Shown: piece after piece, positions 1 through 7,071 of the stretch | How the letters are laid out: every line of letters begins with the position of its first letter | Position numbering within the stretch: the stretch's first letter is position 1 | DNA from: Moraxellaceae bacterium | GTDB lineage: Bacteria > Pseudomonadota > Gammaproteobacteria > Pseudomonadales > Ketobacteraceae | Direction: 5' to 3' | Assembly: GCA_002402125.1 (NCBI GenBank) | Contig: NVVG01000025.1 | Coordinates: forward strand, 1-7,408 | DNA: 7,408 nucleotides | Notes under the pieces: model-generated | Database searches by the model: none | What the model was told of the DNA's origin: nothing | The model's input: the letters and a program-made list of their open reading frames with translations, nothing else | Position numbers and translations under genes: made by a program

Positions 1-74
1 TCTAATGCTAAGGCCCAAGCTCAAAAGTCGTACGAAATAGCAGCAGCCAGGCTCATCAATAAACGGCTAATCAA

Positions 75-1598
75 CTACTGCAAAAACAGGCGATAGGCCG
101 GGTTCTCCGTCTCGGTCCAATACCGATAACCAAGATCAGAAAAATATTCTTCCACTATCTTCTCTTCACCAGGCGGAATTTGCATCGCCACTAAAACACG
201 GCCAAAGGCGGCTCCGTGGTTTCGATAATGGAATAGGCTAATATTCCAGCGCGAGCCTAAGGTCTGCAGAAATGCCAGCAACGCCCCAGGGCGCTCGGGA
301 AATTCAAAGCGGAATAATGACTCCGATTCCAAGCTATCGACCGCCGACGGCCCATGCCCACCAACCAGATGTCGAATATGTAACTTAGCCATTTCATTAT
401 CAGACAAATTAACCACCCGATAACCCTTGCCCTCTAATTTAGTTTGCAGCGTATCCACTTCGGCTGAAGATTTTGTTTGCACACCAACAAATACATGAGC
501 TTCCTTGCGTCCGGCATAACGATAATTAAATTCGGTAATGCTGCGTTTCCCCAAGGCTTTACAGAAGGTCTTAAAACTACCGGTTTTCTCCGGGATCGTG
601 ACCGCAAAAATAGCTTCGCGTTTTTCCCCCAATTCACTCCGCTCGGCAATGTGACGCAAGCGATCAAAATTGACATTGGCACCACTGGTAATCGCCAGCA
701 AGGTCTGCCCAGTGACGTTATGCTGCTGCACGTATTTTTTCAGCCCAGCCACCGACAACGCCCCCGCTGGTTCGGTAATGCAGCGGGCATCATCAAACAC
801 ATCTTTTATCGCCGCACAAATCTCGTCCGTACTCACAGTAATGGCTTCATCAACAAACTGTTTCGCCAAGCGAAAGGTTTCTTTACCAATTTTCTTTACC
901 GCCACACCATCGGCGAACAATCCGACCTCCGGCAAAGTTACTCGCCGCCCAGCATCCATAGCAGCTTTAAAACAGGCGGAATCCTCTGATTCGACGGCGA
1001 TGATTTTAATATCAGGACGCAGATACTTGATATAACACGAAACCCCCGCAATCAGCCCACCACCACCAACGGGAATAAAAATGGCATCTAATGGCCCGCT
1101 GACTTGGCGTAATATCTCCATGCCAATGGTACCCTGTCCTGCAATAACATCGGGGTCATCGTATGGATGCACAAAACAATAACCATGTTTTACCATCAAT
1201 TTCTGCGCATGGGCATAGGCATCATCAAAGCTATCACCATGCAGCACCACCTTGCCACCCAATTCCGCCACAGAAGACACTTTGATTTCCGGCGTGGTTG
1301 TTGGCATTACAATAGTGGCTTTAATCCCCAACTGCTTCGCCGCCAACGCCACACCTTGTGCATGATTACCAGCCGAGGCGGCAATAACACCCTTGTCTTG
1401 TTCCGCCTGGCTAAGGTTTACAATTTTGTTATAGGCACCCCTTACCTTAAAAGAAAATACTGGCTGCAAATCTTCACGCTTAAACAACACGGTATTTTTC
1501 AAGCGTTTTGTTAAAAACCGCGCCGCTTCTACCGGTGTTTCGTTGGCCACATCATAGACGCGGGCCTGTAATATTCTCTTGATGGTTTTAATCGGCAT
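75..1598 (-). CDS. ilvA: Threonine ammonia-lyase, biosynthetic (threonine deaminase)
   Basis: A PLP-dependent cytosolic enzyme that deaminates L-threonine to 2-oxobutanoate, the first committed step to isoleucine. The 507 residues are close to the E. coli enzyme (514). The N-terminal catalytic part shows SFKVRGA with the PLP Schiff-base lysine at K51, AGNHAQG (76-82), the PLP-phosphate loop GGGGL (178-182) and TSGANVNFDRLR (304-315). Two ACT-like regulatory units follow, at about 327-400 and 424-500 (the second contains FRFEFPERPGALLAFL). This two-unit tail marks the isoleucine-inhibited biosynthetic form rather than the short catabolic TdcB type; allosteric control is therefore inferred from architecture. 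The ATG start fits the family N-terminus (RVYDVANETP soon after the start), but the upstream bases show no good Shine-Dalgarno. It is transcribed divergently from rpiA, and the stop is TAG. No terminator is seen in the 74 bases left before the window edge. Confidence 0.97.
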   Translation of the reverse strand: MPIKTIKRILQARVYDVANETPVEAARFLTKRLKNTVLFKREDLQPVFSFKVRGAYNKIVNLSQAEQDKGVIAASAGNHAQGVALAAKQLGIKATIVMPTTTPEIKVSSVAELGGKVVLHGDSFDDAYAHAQKLMVKHGYCFVHPYDDPDVIAGQGTIGMEILRQVSGPLDAIFIPVGGGGLIAGVSCYIKYLRPDIKIIAVESEDSACFKAAMDAGRRVTLPEVGLFADGVAVKKIGKETFRLAKQFVDEAITVSTDEICAAIKDVFDDARCITEPAGALSVAGLKKYVQQHNVTGQTLLAITSGANVNFDRLRHIAERSELGEKREAIFAVTIPEKTGSFKTFCKALGKRSITEFNYRYAGRKEAHVFVGVQTKSSAEVDTLQTKLEGKGYRVVNLSDNEMAKLHIRHLVGGHGPSAVDSLESESLFRFEFPERPGALLAFLQTLGSRWNISLFHYRNHGAAFGRVLVAMQIPPGEEKIVEEYFSDLGYRYWTETENPAYRLFLQ

Positions 1599-1743
1599 AG
1601 GTCGGTTCTTAATGTTTACAACAGTTCAGTTCGTAGTATTTTTACATTAGCCTGATAGTAGCAGAACAAATAGCAGTTTACCCGTGAATTGAAGTGCTTA
1701 TAATAGGGAGACCTTCTTATCTGACCCGCCCGCCGAGAACCCT
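1599..1743. other. Divergent ilvA-rpiA spacer
   Basis: This 145-base region separates the two divergent start codons and must carry both promoters. The rightward one, for rpiA, is clear and listed separately. On the leftward (ilvA) side I could not choose a convincing -35/-10 pair. I see no leader peptide rich in Ile, Val, Leu or Thr codons followed by an attenuator hairpin, so classic ilv attenuation is not supported here. Confidence 0.6.
1677..1704 (+). promoter_or_regulatory. Probable sigma70 promoter of rpiA
   Basis: The -10 box TATAAT at 1699-1704 is a perfect consensus. A -35-like TTTACC lies at 1677-1682 (4 of 6 matches to TTGACA) with a 16-base spacer. Transcription would start near 1711, giving an RNA leader of roughly 33 bases before the rpiA ATG. 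The promoter was found by eye only. Confidence 0.6.
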
Positions 1744-2403
1744 ATGACTCAAGATGATCTAAAAAAAGCCGTTGCCAAAGCAGCCATTGAATATGTTGTT
1801 GAAGATGCCATCGTTGGTGTTGGCACCGGTTCAACCGCTAACTACTTTATTGATTATTTAGCCGAAATCAAAGGTCGCATCGAAGGCGCCGTTGCTAGCT
1901 CCGAAGCCAGCAAACAGCGCCTCGAAGCTCACGGCATTCCTGTATTTGAACTAAACGCAGTGGATGATATTCCGGTTTACGTCGATGGCGCGGATGAGGC
2001 CGATCGTAATCTTTGTTTAATCAAAGGCGGCGGTGGCGCATTAACCCGGGAAAAAATTGTTGCCGCAGTATCCGGTAAGTTTGTTTGTATTGCCGATAGC
2101 TCAAAAAAGGTAAAAGTTTTAGGTACCTTTCCATTACCTATTGAAGTTATTCCGATGGCACGCAGTTTTGTGGCACGAGAAATAGTAAAATTAGGTGGCG
2201 ACCCGGTATACCGCGAAGGTTTTGTCACCGATAACGGCAATATCATTTTGGATATTCATAATATGCAAATTGCCCAACCCGCTGCCTTAGAAGCCCAACT
2301 TAACAACATCACTGGTGTTGTGACTAATGGGCTATTTGCCCGCAGAAGTGCCGATGTACTGTTGTTGAGTTCAGAAGATGGCATAGAAACCATTACGGCT
2401 TAA
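1744..2403 (+). CDS. rpiA: Ribose-5-phosphate isomerase A
   Basis: Interconverts ribose 5-phosphate and ribulose 5-phosphate in the non-oxidative pentose phosphate pathway, supplying ribose for nucleotides; cytosolic. The 219 residues equal the E. coli RpiA length. Visible family motifs are the phosphate-binding GVGTGST (25-31), SSEASKQ (52-58), DGADEAD (81-87) and [14 protein letters not shown] (94-107), with [13 protein letters not shown] near the C-terminus. The known active-site residues D81, D84, K94 and E103 are all in place. The ATG start fits the family, but the Shine-Dalgarno is weak (GAGAA about 4 bases upstream). It is divergent from ilvA, a pairing also found in pseudomonads, and convergent with the FAH-family gene. 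It is likely a single-gene transcript from the promoter at 1677-1704. Confidence 0.97.
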   Translation: MTQDDLKKAVAKAAIEYVVEDAIVGVGTGSTANYFIDYLAEIKGRIEGAVASSEASKQRLEAHGIPVFELNAVDDIPVYVDGADEADRNLCLIKGGGGALTREKIVAAVSGKFVCIADSSKKVKVLGTFPLPIEVIPMARSFVAREIVKLGGDPVYREGFVTDNGNIILDIHNMQIAQPAALEAQLNNITGVVTNGLFARRSADVLLLSSEDGIETITA

Positions 2404-2413
2404 CAATTAACAC

Positions 2414-2460
2414 TGTGCGTAATGGCCACAACCGCGAACAACAAGTGGTTCTTATGCACA
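2414..2460 (+). terminator. Long hairpin at the rpiA 3' end
   Basis: Arms 2414-2422 and 2452-2460 pair over nine positions with one G-U. After a mismatch come two more G-U pairs, then CCAC (2426-2429) with GTGG (2445-2448), closing a 15-base loop. The G-U pairs hold only in the rightward RNA; in the leftward RNA they become A-C mismatches, so this is best read as the rpiA mRNA 3' structure. No U-run follows, so it is not a classic intrinsic terminator; RNA 3'-end protection or Rho-assisted ending is equally possible. Confidence 0.4.
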
Positions 2461-2473
2461 AATAGAACCTAAG

Positions 2474-3181
2474 CTAAGAATTACCTACTAACACGTTAAA
2501 GCGATAACCTTCAAAGCCTCCCGACTCCTTCAAAGCTGAATCAAACAACGTTAACACCAGTTGGTCCCCTGCTAGCAAGGGACCAACTCCCGCCGGGGTG
2601 CCCGTCATTACCACGTCGCCTGGCAACAAGGTAAACATTGTCGACATATAGGCGATCAATTCGAAGATACCGGTTATCATCTCAGCCGTATTACCCTGTT
2701 GCTGCAGCTGACCATTACGCTCTAGTGTAAGATTTAACGTTAAAGGATTGCTTATCTCTGCAGCTGGGATAAATTGCGACAATGGGCAAGCGCCATCAAA
2801 AGCTTTCGCTGCCTCCCATGGGTGGCCATTGGCTTTTAACCTATCTTGCACATCTCTAAGGGTTAAATCCAAACCCAGGCCATAACCAATCACCGCCTGT
2901 TTAGACTCTTCCGCGGTCGCATTCACCAAAGTCTTACCGATCAGCACCGACACTTCTAGCTCATGATGACAGCGCCCCTTATCCTGGGGAATAGATATGG
3001 GGGTTTCAAGACCCACCACCGACGTAGCAGGTTTGATAAACAACATCGGCGTCGCGGGAATAGCGTTATTGAGTTCCTTGGCATGTTCGGCATAATTGCG
3101 CCCAACACACACCACCTTGCCTAGGGGCAGATCACCAGCTTGATCGCAAAACGGCTCAACGAATTGATGCCGATAACTCAC
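2474..3181 (-). CDS. Fumarylacetoacetate hydrolase family protein (YcgM/FAHD1-like acylpyruvase)
   Basis: A 235-residue single-domain member of the FAH superfamily. Family hallmarks are CVGRNYAEHAKEL (25-37), HHELEVSVLIG (72-82), GLGLDLTLRD (101-110), KAFDGACP (126-133) and MTGTPAGVGPLLAGD (192-206). E74, E76 and D105 match the Mg/Mn-binding Glu-x-Glu...Asp triad, and K126 matches the conserved active-site lysine. Size and motifs fit the YcgM/FAHD1 group, which hydrolyses acylpyruvates and/or decarboxylates oxaloacetate; the true substrate cannot be read here. The start is GTG and overlaps the TGA stop of the preceding flavoenzyme gene by four bases (GTGA, 3178-3181), pointing to translational coupling within a two-gene operon. 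The stop is TAG. Confidence in the family is high; confidence in the exact reaction is low. Confidence 0.92.
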   Translation of the reverse strand: MSYRHQFVEPFCDQAGDLPLGKVVCVGRNYAEHAKELNNAIPATPMLFIKPATSVVGLETPISIPQDKGRCHHELEVSVLIGKTLVNATAEESKQAVIGYGLGLDLTLRDVQDRLKANGHPWEAAKAFDGACPLSQFIPAAEISNPLTLNLTLERNGQLQQQGNTAEMITGIFELIAYMSTMFTLLPGDVVMTGTPAGVGPLLAGDQLVLTLFDSALKESGGFEGYRFNVLVGNS

Positions 3182-4578
3182 AAATCAAACACCTTACCGG
3201 GATTCATTACGCCATTAGGGTCAAACACTGCTTTCAACGCTTTCATGTAATTGATTTCGGTTTCGCTGCGAGTGTAGGTCAAATAGGCTTTTTTTGTCAT
3301 GCCCACTCCATGTTCCGCCGACACACTACCGTTATATTTCTCAACAGTTTCGAATACCTGCTTGTTAACGTTTAAACAGCGTTCAAAAAATACCTCTTTA
3401 TCCAAATTGGCCGGTTTTAAGATATTAAGATGTAAATTACCGTCCCCAATATGACCAAACCAAATGATTTCAAAGTCTGGATACTGCGATGACACAATAT
3501 TATCAATATCCTGCAAGAAACCGGGGACCTTAGAAACTACCACGGAGATATCATTTTTATAGGGGGTAAATTCAGAGATGGTTTCACTGATATCTTCCCG
3601 CAAACGCCACAGAGCCTTGAGCTGGGCATCACTTTGGCTCATCACCCCATCAAGTACCCAGCCCTCTTCCATACAGTGTTCAAACAAAGCCATGGCTTCA
3701 TCCATCACCTGTTCAGATACCGCTTCAAACTCAATCAACGCATAGTAGGGCGCCTCGGTTTCAAATGGGCGTTGCACATCACCCCGCGCCGTCACCAACT
3801 GCACAGCACGCTCAGAGAAAAACTCAAATGCGGTCAAATCGATCTTATCCTGAAACGCGGTCAGCACATTCATGATGGCACTGAATTCTGACACACCGAG
3901 TACCAATACATTTAGATTCTTGGGTGCCCTCGCCAGGCGCATGGTAGCTTCAACGATAAATCCCAAGGTGCCTTCGGCGCCGATAAACAGATGGCGCAGA
4001 TCGTAACCGGTAGCATTTTTAACCAGGTCATGGTTCAGCTCAAGCAAGTCACCTTTACCAGTAACAACCTTAATGCCCGCCACCCAATCTCGGGTCAGGC
4101 CATAACGGATTACTTTAATACCACCCGCATTGGTGCTGATATTGCCTCCCAACTGACTAGAACCTGCCGAAGCAAAATCTACGGGATAATATAAATCATT
4201 ATCTTCGGCAAATTGCTGCAACTGCTCGGTGATCACACCGGGCTCACAACACACAGAACGATCGACAGAGTTAAATTCTTTAATGTTATTCATCAAGTCG
4301 AAGGCAACAACCACTTCGCCATTGGCGGCAACAGCGGCGGCCGAAAGACCAGTACGTCCGCCAGATGGCACTAAAGCAACAGCATTTTCATTGGCATAAC
4401 GTACTATCGCTTGTACCTGCTCTGTCGTTTTCGGAAATAAAATTGCTAAGGGCGCAGGATCATACATCTTTGTCCAATCGCAACCGAATTGCTTTAGGCT
4501 TTCGGGGTCAGTCTTAATCCGCCCTTCATCTACCAATGCTGCTAAATCAGCAATGATTTGTTCCTGCTCTGCCATCAT
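3178..4578 (-). CDS. d2hgdh: FAD-binding oxidoreductase, probable D-2-hydroxyglutarate dehydrogenase
   Basis: A flavoenzyme of the vanillyl-alcohol-oxidase/GlcD fold, 466 residues. The FAD-binding N-terminal half has the pyrophosphate loop PSGGRTGLS (71-79) and GGNISTNAGG (144-153). The C-terminal substrate half has FGHIGDGNLHLN (374-385), EHGVG (422-426) and FDPNGVMNPGK (452-462). H376, H383 and E422 match the metal ligands and H423 the catalytic His known in D-2-hydroxyglutarate and D-lactate dehydrogenases of this group. Divergent placement next to serA favours D-2-hydroxyglutarate dehydrogenase, which oxidises D-2-hydroxyglutarate to 2-oxoglutarate and passes electrons on, probably via electron-transfer flavoprotein. 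D-lactate dehydrogenase or a glycolate oxidase subunit are weaker alternatives; no Fe-S subunit gene adjoins. Two tandem ATGs (4576-4578, 4573-4575) are possible starts. No strong Shine-Dalgarno or promoter was picked out. Confidence 0.88.
   Translation of the reverse strand: MMAEQEQIIADLAALVDEGRIKTDPESLKQFGCDWTKMYDPAPLAILFPKTTEQVQAIVRYANENAVALVPSGGRTGLSAAAVAANGEVVVAFDLMNNIKEFNSVDRSVCCEPGVITEQLQQFAEDNDLYYPVDFASAGSSQLGGNISTNAGGIKVIRYGLTRDWVAGIKVVTGKGDLLELNHDLVKNATGYDLRHLFIGAEGTLGFIVEATMRLARAPKNLNVLVLGVSEFSAIMNVLTAFQDKIDLTAFEFFSERAVQLVTARGDVQRPFETEAPYYALIEFEAVSEQVMDEAMALFEHCMEEGWVLDGVMSQSDAQLKALWRLREDISETISEFTPYKNDISVVVSKVPGFLQDIDNIVSSQYPDFEIIWFGHIGDGNLHLNILKPANLDKEVFFERCLNVNKQVFETVEKYNGSVSAEHGVGMTKKAYLTYTRSETEINYMKALKAVFDPNGVMNPGKVFDL
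3191..3195 (-). promoter_or_regulatory. Ribosome binding site supporting the GTG start
   Basis: On the minus strand AAGGT lies nine bases before the GTG at 3179-3181, inside the end of the upstream flavoenzyme gene. It supports GTG as the real start of the FAH-family gene and coupling of the two genes. Confidence 0.55.
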
Positions 4579-4730
4579 AAATACTCATATATTCTATTAA
4601 AATCAATGGGATAGAAAACAATAAGCATGCCAAACAATTGAAAACCAAACCATCAACATACCTTATGCGGAGAATATGATAACATATGCACCCAAATTTT
4701 TCGGTTTGCCAACATTACGGTTTAATTTAA
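4579..4730. other. Divergent spacer between the flavoenzyme operon and serA
   Basis: This 152-base A+T-rich spacer holds the control signals for both directions. A candidate serA promoter is listed separately. CGGTTT occurs twice as a direct repeat 16 bases apart (4702-4707 and 4718-4723), close to the serA start; it could be a regulator site or chance. Leftward promoter elements are ambiguous (several TTGTTT and TAATAG-like boxes, none clearly spaced). Confidence 0.5.
4653..4680 (+). promoter_or_regulatory. Candidate sigma70 promoter of serA
   Basis: A -10 box TATGAT at 4675-4680 (5 of 6) is preceded, after 16 bases, by TCAACA at 4653-4658 (4 of 6). Transcription would start near 4687, leaving a leader of about 44 bases. 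This is a match by eye in an A+T-rich spacer, so chance is a real possibility. Confidence 0.4.
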
Positions 4731-5960
4731 ATGAGCAAAATTTCTCTGGATAAAAGCAAGATTCGGGTACTTCTATTAGAAGGCGTACACCAATCTGCCG
4801 TTGATAACTTTGAGCGCAACGGATATACCAACATTGAGTACATCAAAAAATCACTGCCTGATGATGAGTTAAAAGCGAAAATAGCAGACGCCCACTTTGT
4901 CGGCATCCGCTCTCGCACTCAGTTAACTAAGGAAGTCTTTGATGTCGCTGAAAAGCTAATTGCTGTTGGCTGTTTCTGCATTGGTACCAACCAAGTGGAT
5001 TTGCAAGCCGCACTGACCAAGGGTATTCCAGTATTTAATGCTCCGTTCTCCAACACCCGTAGTGTTGCTGAATTGGTATTAGCGCAAGCCATCTTATTGT
5101 TGCGCGGTGTTCCCGAAAAAAGCGCCAAAGCACATCGCGGCGAATGGAATAAATCAGCCGTCAACTCTTTCGAAATCCGCGGCAAGATTCTCGGCATTGT
5201 CGGTTACGGCAACATTGGATCACAACTCAGTGTGTTGGCAGAAGGCTTAGGCATGAAAGTTGCGTTTTATGACGTTGAAACCAAATTGCCACTTGGCAAT
5301 GCCTACCAAGTGGGTAGCTTAGATGAGTTACTAGAAACCGCCGACATTGTCAGTATGCATGTTCCAGAGCTTGCCAGCACTCAAGATATGATTGGCGCGG
5401 ATCAGCTGGCAAAAATGAAAGAGAAAGCTGTTTTAATCAACGCGTCACGTGGTACCGTAATTGATATCGACGCTCTTACCGAAACACTCAGTTCTGGCAA
5501 GTTATTAGGCGCCGCTATTGATGTATTCCCGGTTGAACCTCGTTCTAACAATGATGAATTTATCTCGCCGCTACGTCAATTTGATCGCGTCATCCTTACC
5601 CCTCACGTTGGTGGTAGCACGTTTGAAGCGCAGGTTAATATTGGTGGCGAAGTATCTGAGAAGTTTATTAAGTACAGCGATAACGGCTCAACCGTCTCTG
5701 CGGTGAATTTCCCAGAAGTTGCCTTACCTACACACGGCGACGTACATCGCTTGCTTCATATTCATGAAAACATTCCTGGTGTCATGTCTGAAATCAACCA
5801 GCTGTTTTCTGAACACAACATCAATATTTGTGGTCAATACTTACAGACCAAAGGTGATATTGGTTATGTGGTAATTGACGTCGAAGCAGAGTCTGGTGAA
5901 TTAGCGTTAGAGAAACTTAAAGCAGTCAAAGGCACAATGCGTATACGTGCATTGTTCTAA
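4731..5960 (+). CDS. serA: D-3-phosphoglycerate dehydrogenase
   Basis: Oxidises 3-phosphoglycerate to 3-phosphohydroxypyruvate with NAD, the entry step to L-serine; enzymes of this type can also reduce 2-oxoglutarate to D-2-hydroxyglutarate. The 409 residues match the E. coli enzyme (410). The Rossmann motif GYGNIG (158-163) is followed by D181, which favours NAD over NADP. The catalytic residues R240 (NASRG), E269 (VEP) and H292 (PHVGGST) are all present. A C-terminal ACT domain (about 338-409) retains H345, N347 and N365, the positions that bind serine in E. coli SerA, so feedback inhibition by serine is expected. The ATG fits the family N-terminus (KIRVLLLEGVHQ), but there is no good Shine-Dalgarno. 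It is divergent from the D-2-hydroxyglutarate dehydrogenase gene and is followed by a strong terminator, so it is probably monocistronic. Confidence 0.97.
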   Translation: MSKISLDKSKIRVLLLEGVHQSAVDNFERNGYTNIEYIKKSLPDDELKAKIADAHFVGIRSRTQLTKEVFDVAEKLIAVGCFCIGTNQVDLQAALTKGIPVFNAPFSNTRSVAELVLAQAILLLRGVPEKSAKAHRGEWNKSAVNSFEIRGKILGIVGYGNIGSQLSVLAEGLGMKVAFYDVETKLPLGNAYQVGSLDELLETADIVSMHVPELASTQDMIGADQLAKMKEKAVLINASRGTVIDIDALTETLSSGKLLGAAIDVFPVEPRSNNDEFISPLRQFDRVILTPHVGGSTFEAQVNIGGEVSEKFIKYSDNGSTVSAVNFPEVALPTHGDVHRLLHIHENIPGVMSEINQLFSEHNINICGQYLQTKGDIGYVVIDVEAESGELALEKLKAVKGTMRIRALF

Positions 5961-5983
5961 ATATTACGTGTTGCTTTATAAAT

Positions 5984-6020
5984 AAAAAAGGCCGCCTACT
6001 GGTTATGGGCGGCCTTTTTT
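5984..6020 (+). terminator. Rho-independent terminator of serA, potentially bidirectional
   Basis: A perfect stem pairs GGCCGCC (5990-5996) with GGCGGCC (6008-6014) around an 11-base loop and is flanked by A6 (5984-5989) and T6 (6015-6020), which extend the pairing to 13 base pairs. It begins 23 bases after the serA stop. The A-run on the left provides a U-run on the opposite strand, so it could also stop leftward transcription coming from the outer-membrane gene. Confidence 0.93.
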
Positions 6021-6095
6021 ATTTTACTTTCACATGGGACAAACTTGCAATCTGATCTGTAAGTAAAAACAGCTTAACACAGCCTTAAAATAATA

Positions 6096-6117
6096 GAGCG
6101 CCAGAAGTTAGGCGCCC
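6096..6117 (-). terminator. Weak candidate terminator of the outer-membrane gene
   Basis: GCGCC (6098-6102) and GGCGC (6111-6115) form a five-base-pair G+C stem with an eight-base loop, 21 bases past the stop of the leftward gene. The leftward RNA continues as UCUAUUAUUUUAA, a loose U-rich stretch. The stem is short, so it may only assist the stronger bidirectional terminator further left. Confidence 0.35.
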
Positions 6118-6137
6118 CTATGCTTTAACTAAACCAC

Positions 6138-6773
6138 TTAAAATTTAAGTTGCCCGCCAACGCTAAATACTGCCAGTTCAGTATCGAGATCCAATTCAGA
6201 CGCGTCAAAGTTATGAATATCATACTGAGCGACAAGGGATACTGACGAATCTATTTGAATGGACAACCCTACACCATAAAAAAAATCTGTGTCATCATCA
6301 TCGCCCTTAATTGAAATGGGAGCATCAGCCGTTGTGTCCGTGATAGTTACCTTATAATCACCACTCCATTTTTCCAACCCGAGTTTAGCAAAAATTGACA
6401 CTCTTTCATTTATCGGCATTTTTCCTAACACTGCAACGCTAAATGACGAAAGAACAGCTTCAAGATCAATTGTTAAAGAATCACCAGGGATTTGTATATA
6501 AAAAACATCATCCTCTACTTCACCAAAGTTGTTATACGCAATTTCTAAAGAAAAGTTCTTGTTAATTTCCATTCCTAACGCAACCGACAAATAGGTATCA
6601 TTTCCTTTAGCTTCATCGAGTTCGACTAAAAAATCATCCACAGAAATAGGTACAAGCTTAGATGAAAAGGTCGACTGACCGATGGAGCCGCGAATATAAG
6701 ATTGATCTGCCTGAGCGTTTGAAACCAAAATTACTGAGCTACTAAGCACCAATCCAAGAATTATCTTTTTCAT
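6138..6773 (-). CDS. Small outer-membrane beta-barrel protein (OmpA-barrel/OMP_b-brl type)
   Basis: A 211-residue exported protein, predicted to sit in the outer membrane. It opens with a clear signal peptide: MKK, a hydrophobic core (residues 4-17) and an AQA cleavage site after residue 22, leaving about 189 mature residues. The rest alternates polar and non-polar residues in strand-like stretches (for example YLSVALGMEI, FYGVGLSIQI, SLVAQYDIHNF) and ends in GGQLKF, the C-terminal aromatic signature recognised by the BAM machinery. Length fits an eight-stranded barrel; no peptidoglycan-binding OmpA domain follows. Loops are acidic (a GDDDDTD run near residue 160). Base composition is A+T-richer than the metabolic genes to the left. 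ATG start with AGGAG six bases upstream and a good promoter. Function unknown; a link to the neighbouring megasynthase is only positional. Confidence 0.82.
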   Translation of the reverse strand: MKKIILGLVLSSSVILVSNAQADQSYIRGSIGQSTFSSKLVPISVDDFLVELDEAKGNDTYLSVALGMEINKNFSLEIAYNNFGEVEDDVFYIQIPGDSLTIDLEAVLSSFSVAVLGKMPINERVSIFAKLGLEKWSGDYKVTITDTTADAPISIKGDDDDTDFFYGVGLSIQIDSSVSLVAQYDIHNFDASELDLDTELAVFSVGGQLKF

Positions 6774-6779
6774 ACTGTA

Positions 6780-6784
6780 CTCCT
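6780..6784 (-). promoter_or_regulatory. Ribosome binding site of the outer-membrane gene
   Basis: AGGAG on the minus strand with a six-base spacer to the ATG at 6771-6773. It is the best Shine-Dalgarno in the window and settles this start. Confidence 0.8.
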
Positions 6785-6797
6785 AATTTTCTTATAA

Positions 6798-6826
6798 AAA
6801 ATACATGCGAAAAAAATCCCTTTCAA
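6798..6826 (-). promoter_or_regulatory. Probable sigma70 promoter of the outer-membrane gene
   Basis: On the minus strand, -35 TTGAAA (6821-6826) and -10 TATTTT (6798-6803) are separated by exactly 17 bases. Transcription would start near 6791, giving a short leader of under 20 bases that still holds the AGGAG. This suggests the gene has its own promoter and does not depend on read-through from the megasynthase gene. Confidence 0.55.
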
Positions 6827-7071
6827 AACAGAAAGTAAATAATTCAAAAAGGTAAAAGAGGGGACTTAGAGATCCACCAATCCTTGTGAATTGATTCGCA
6901 TGAGGGCGGTAACGAAACAACATGTTCCAAATTTCTAACAGGAGTCTATCAAAACTTAAGTACTGCTGGCTAGATAAAAACCAACCAAATATCCTATTTA
7001 TTACACGTCACCGTATTTTGAGACAACAACAAAACCAAAGAAGTATGGAATCTTGACCAAAAAAGAATGCG

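Larger units (their letters stand above)
6774..7071. other. A+T-rich spacer between the megasynthase 3' end and the outer-membrane gene
   Basis: These 298 bases separate two leftward genes. The left end holds the promoter and ribosome binding site of the outer-membrane gene. I found no convincing terminator for the megasynthase gene: the bases after its TAG are T-rich (a T6 run) but lack a preceding stable stem. A stretch around 6860-6920 is richer in G+C than its surroundings and lies in a 71-codon stop-free leftward frame (6792-7007) that has no good start; it may be a gene remnant or chance. Confidence 0.5.

Noticed and set aside
1..96. A rightward open frame from base 1 to a TAG at 94-96, possibly the end of a gene converging on ilvA
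   Set aside because: It reads SNAKAQAQKSYEIAAARLIN and so on for 31 codons, and would overlap the ilvA end by 22 bases. It is too short and unrecognised to call; sequence to the left is needed.
477..989. A 170-codon open frame opposite ilvA
   Set aside because: It lies wholly within a well-supported ilvA, has no recognisable motifs and no promoter or Shine-Dalgarno; it is a shadow of ilvA codon usage. The same holds for other open frames opposite rpiA, the flavoenzyme gene and serA.
1599..1743. An isoleucine/valine attenuator or a riboswitch upstream of ilvA
   Set aside because: No leader peptide with regulatory codons and no conserved riboswitch-like hairpin set could be seen in the spacer.
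3178..4578. Glycolate oxidase subunit GlcD
   Set aside because: The fold is shared, but no GlcE or GlcF gene adjoins, and the serA neighbour and HxxxGDGNLH/EHGVG layout fit a D-2-hydroxyglutarate dehydrogenase better.
6792..6923. A 43-residue small protein starting at ATG 6921-6923
   Set aside because: There is no good ribosome binding site, and the frame runs through the promoter of the outer-membrane gene. Recorded only as part of the stop-free frame in the findings.
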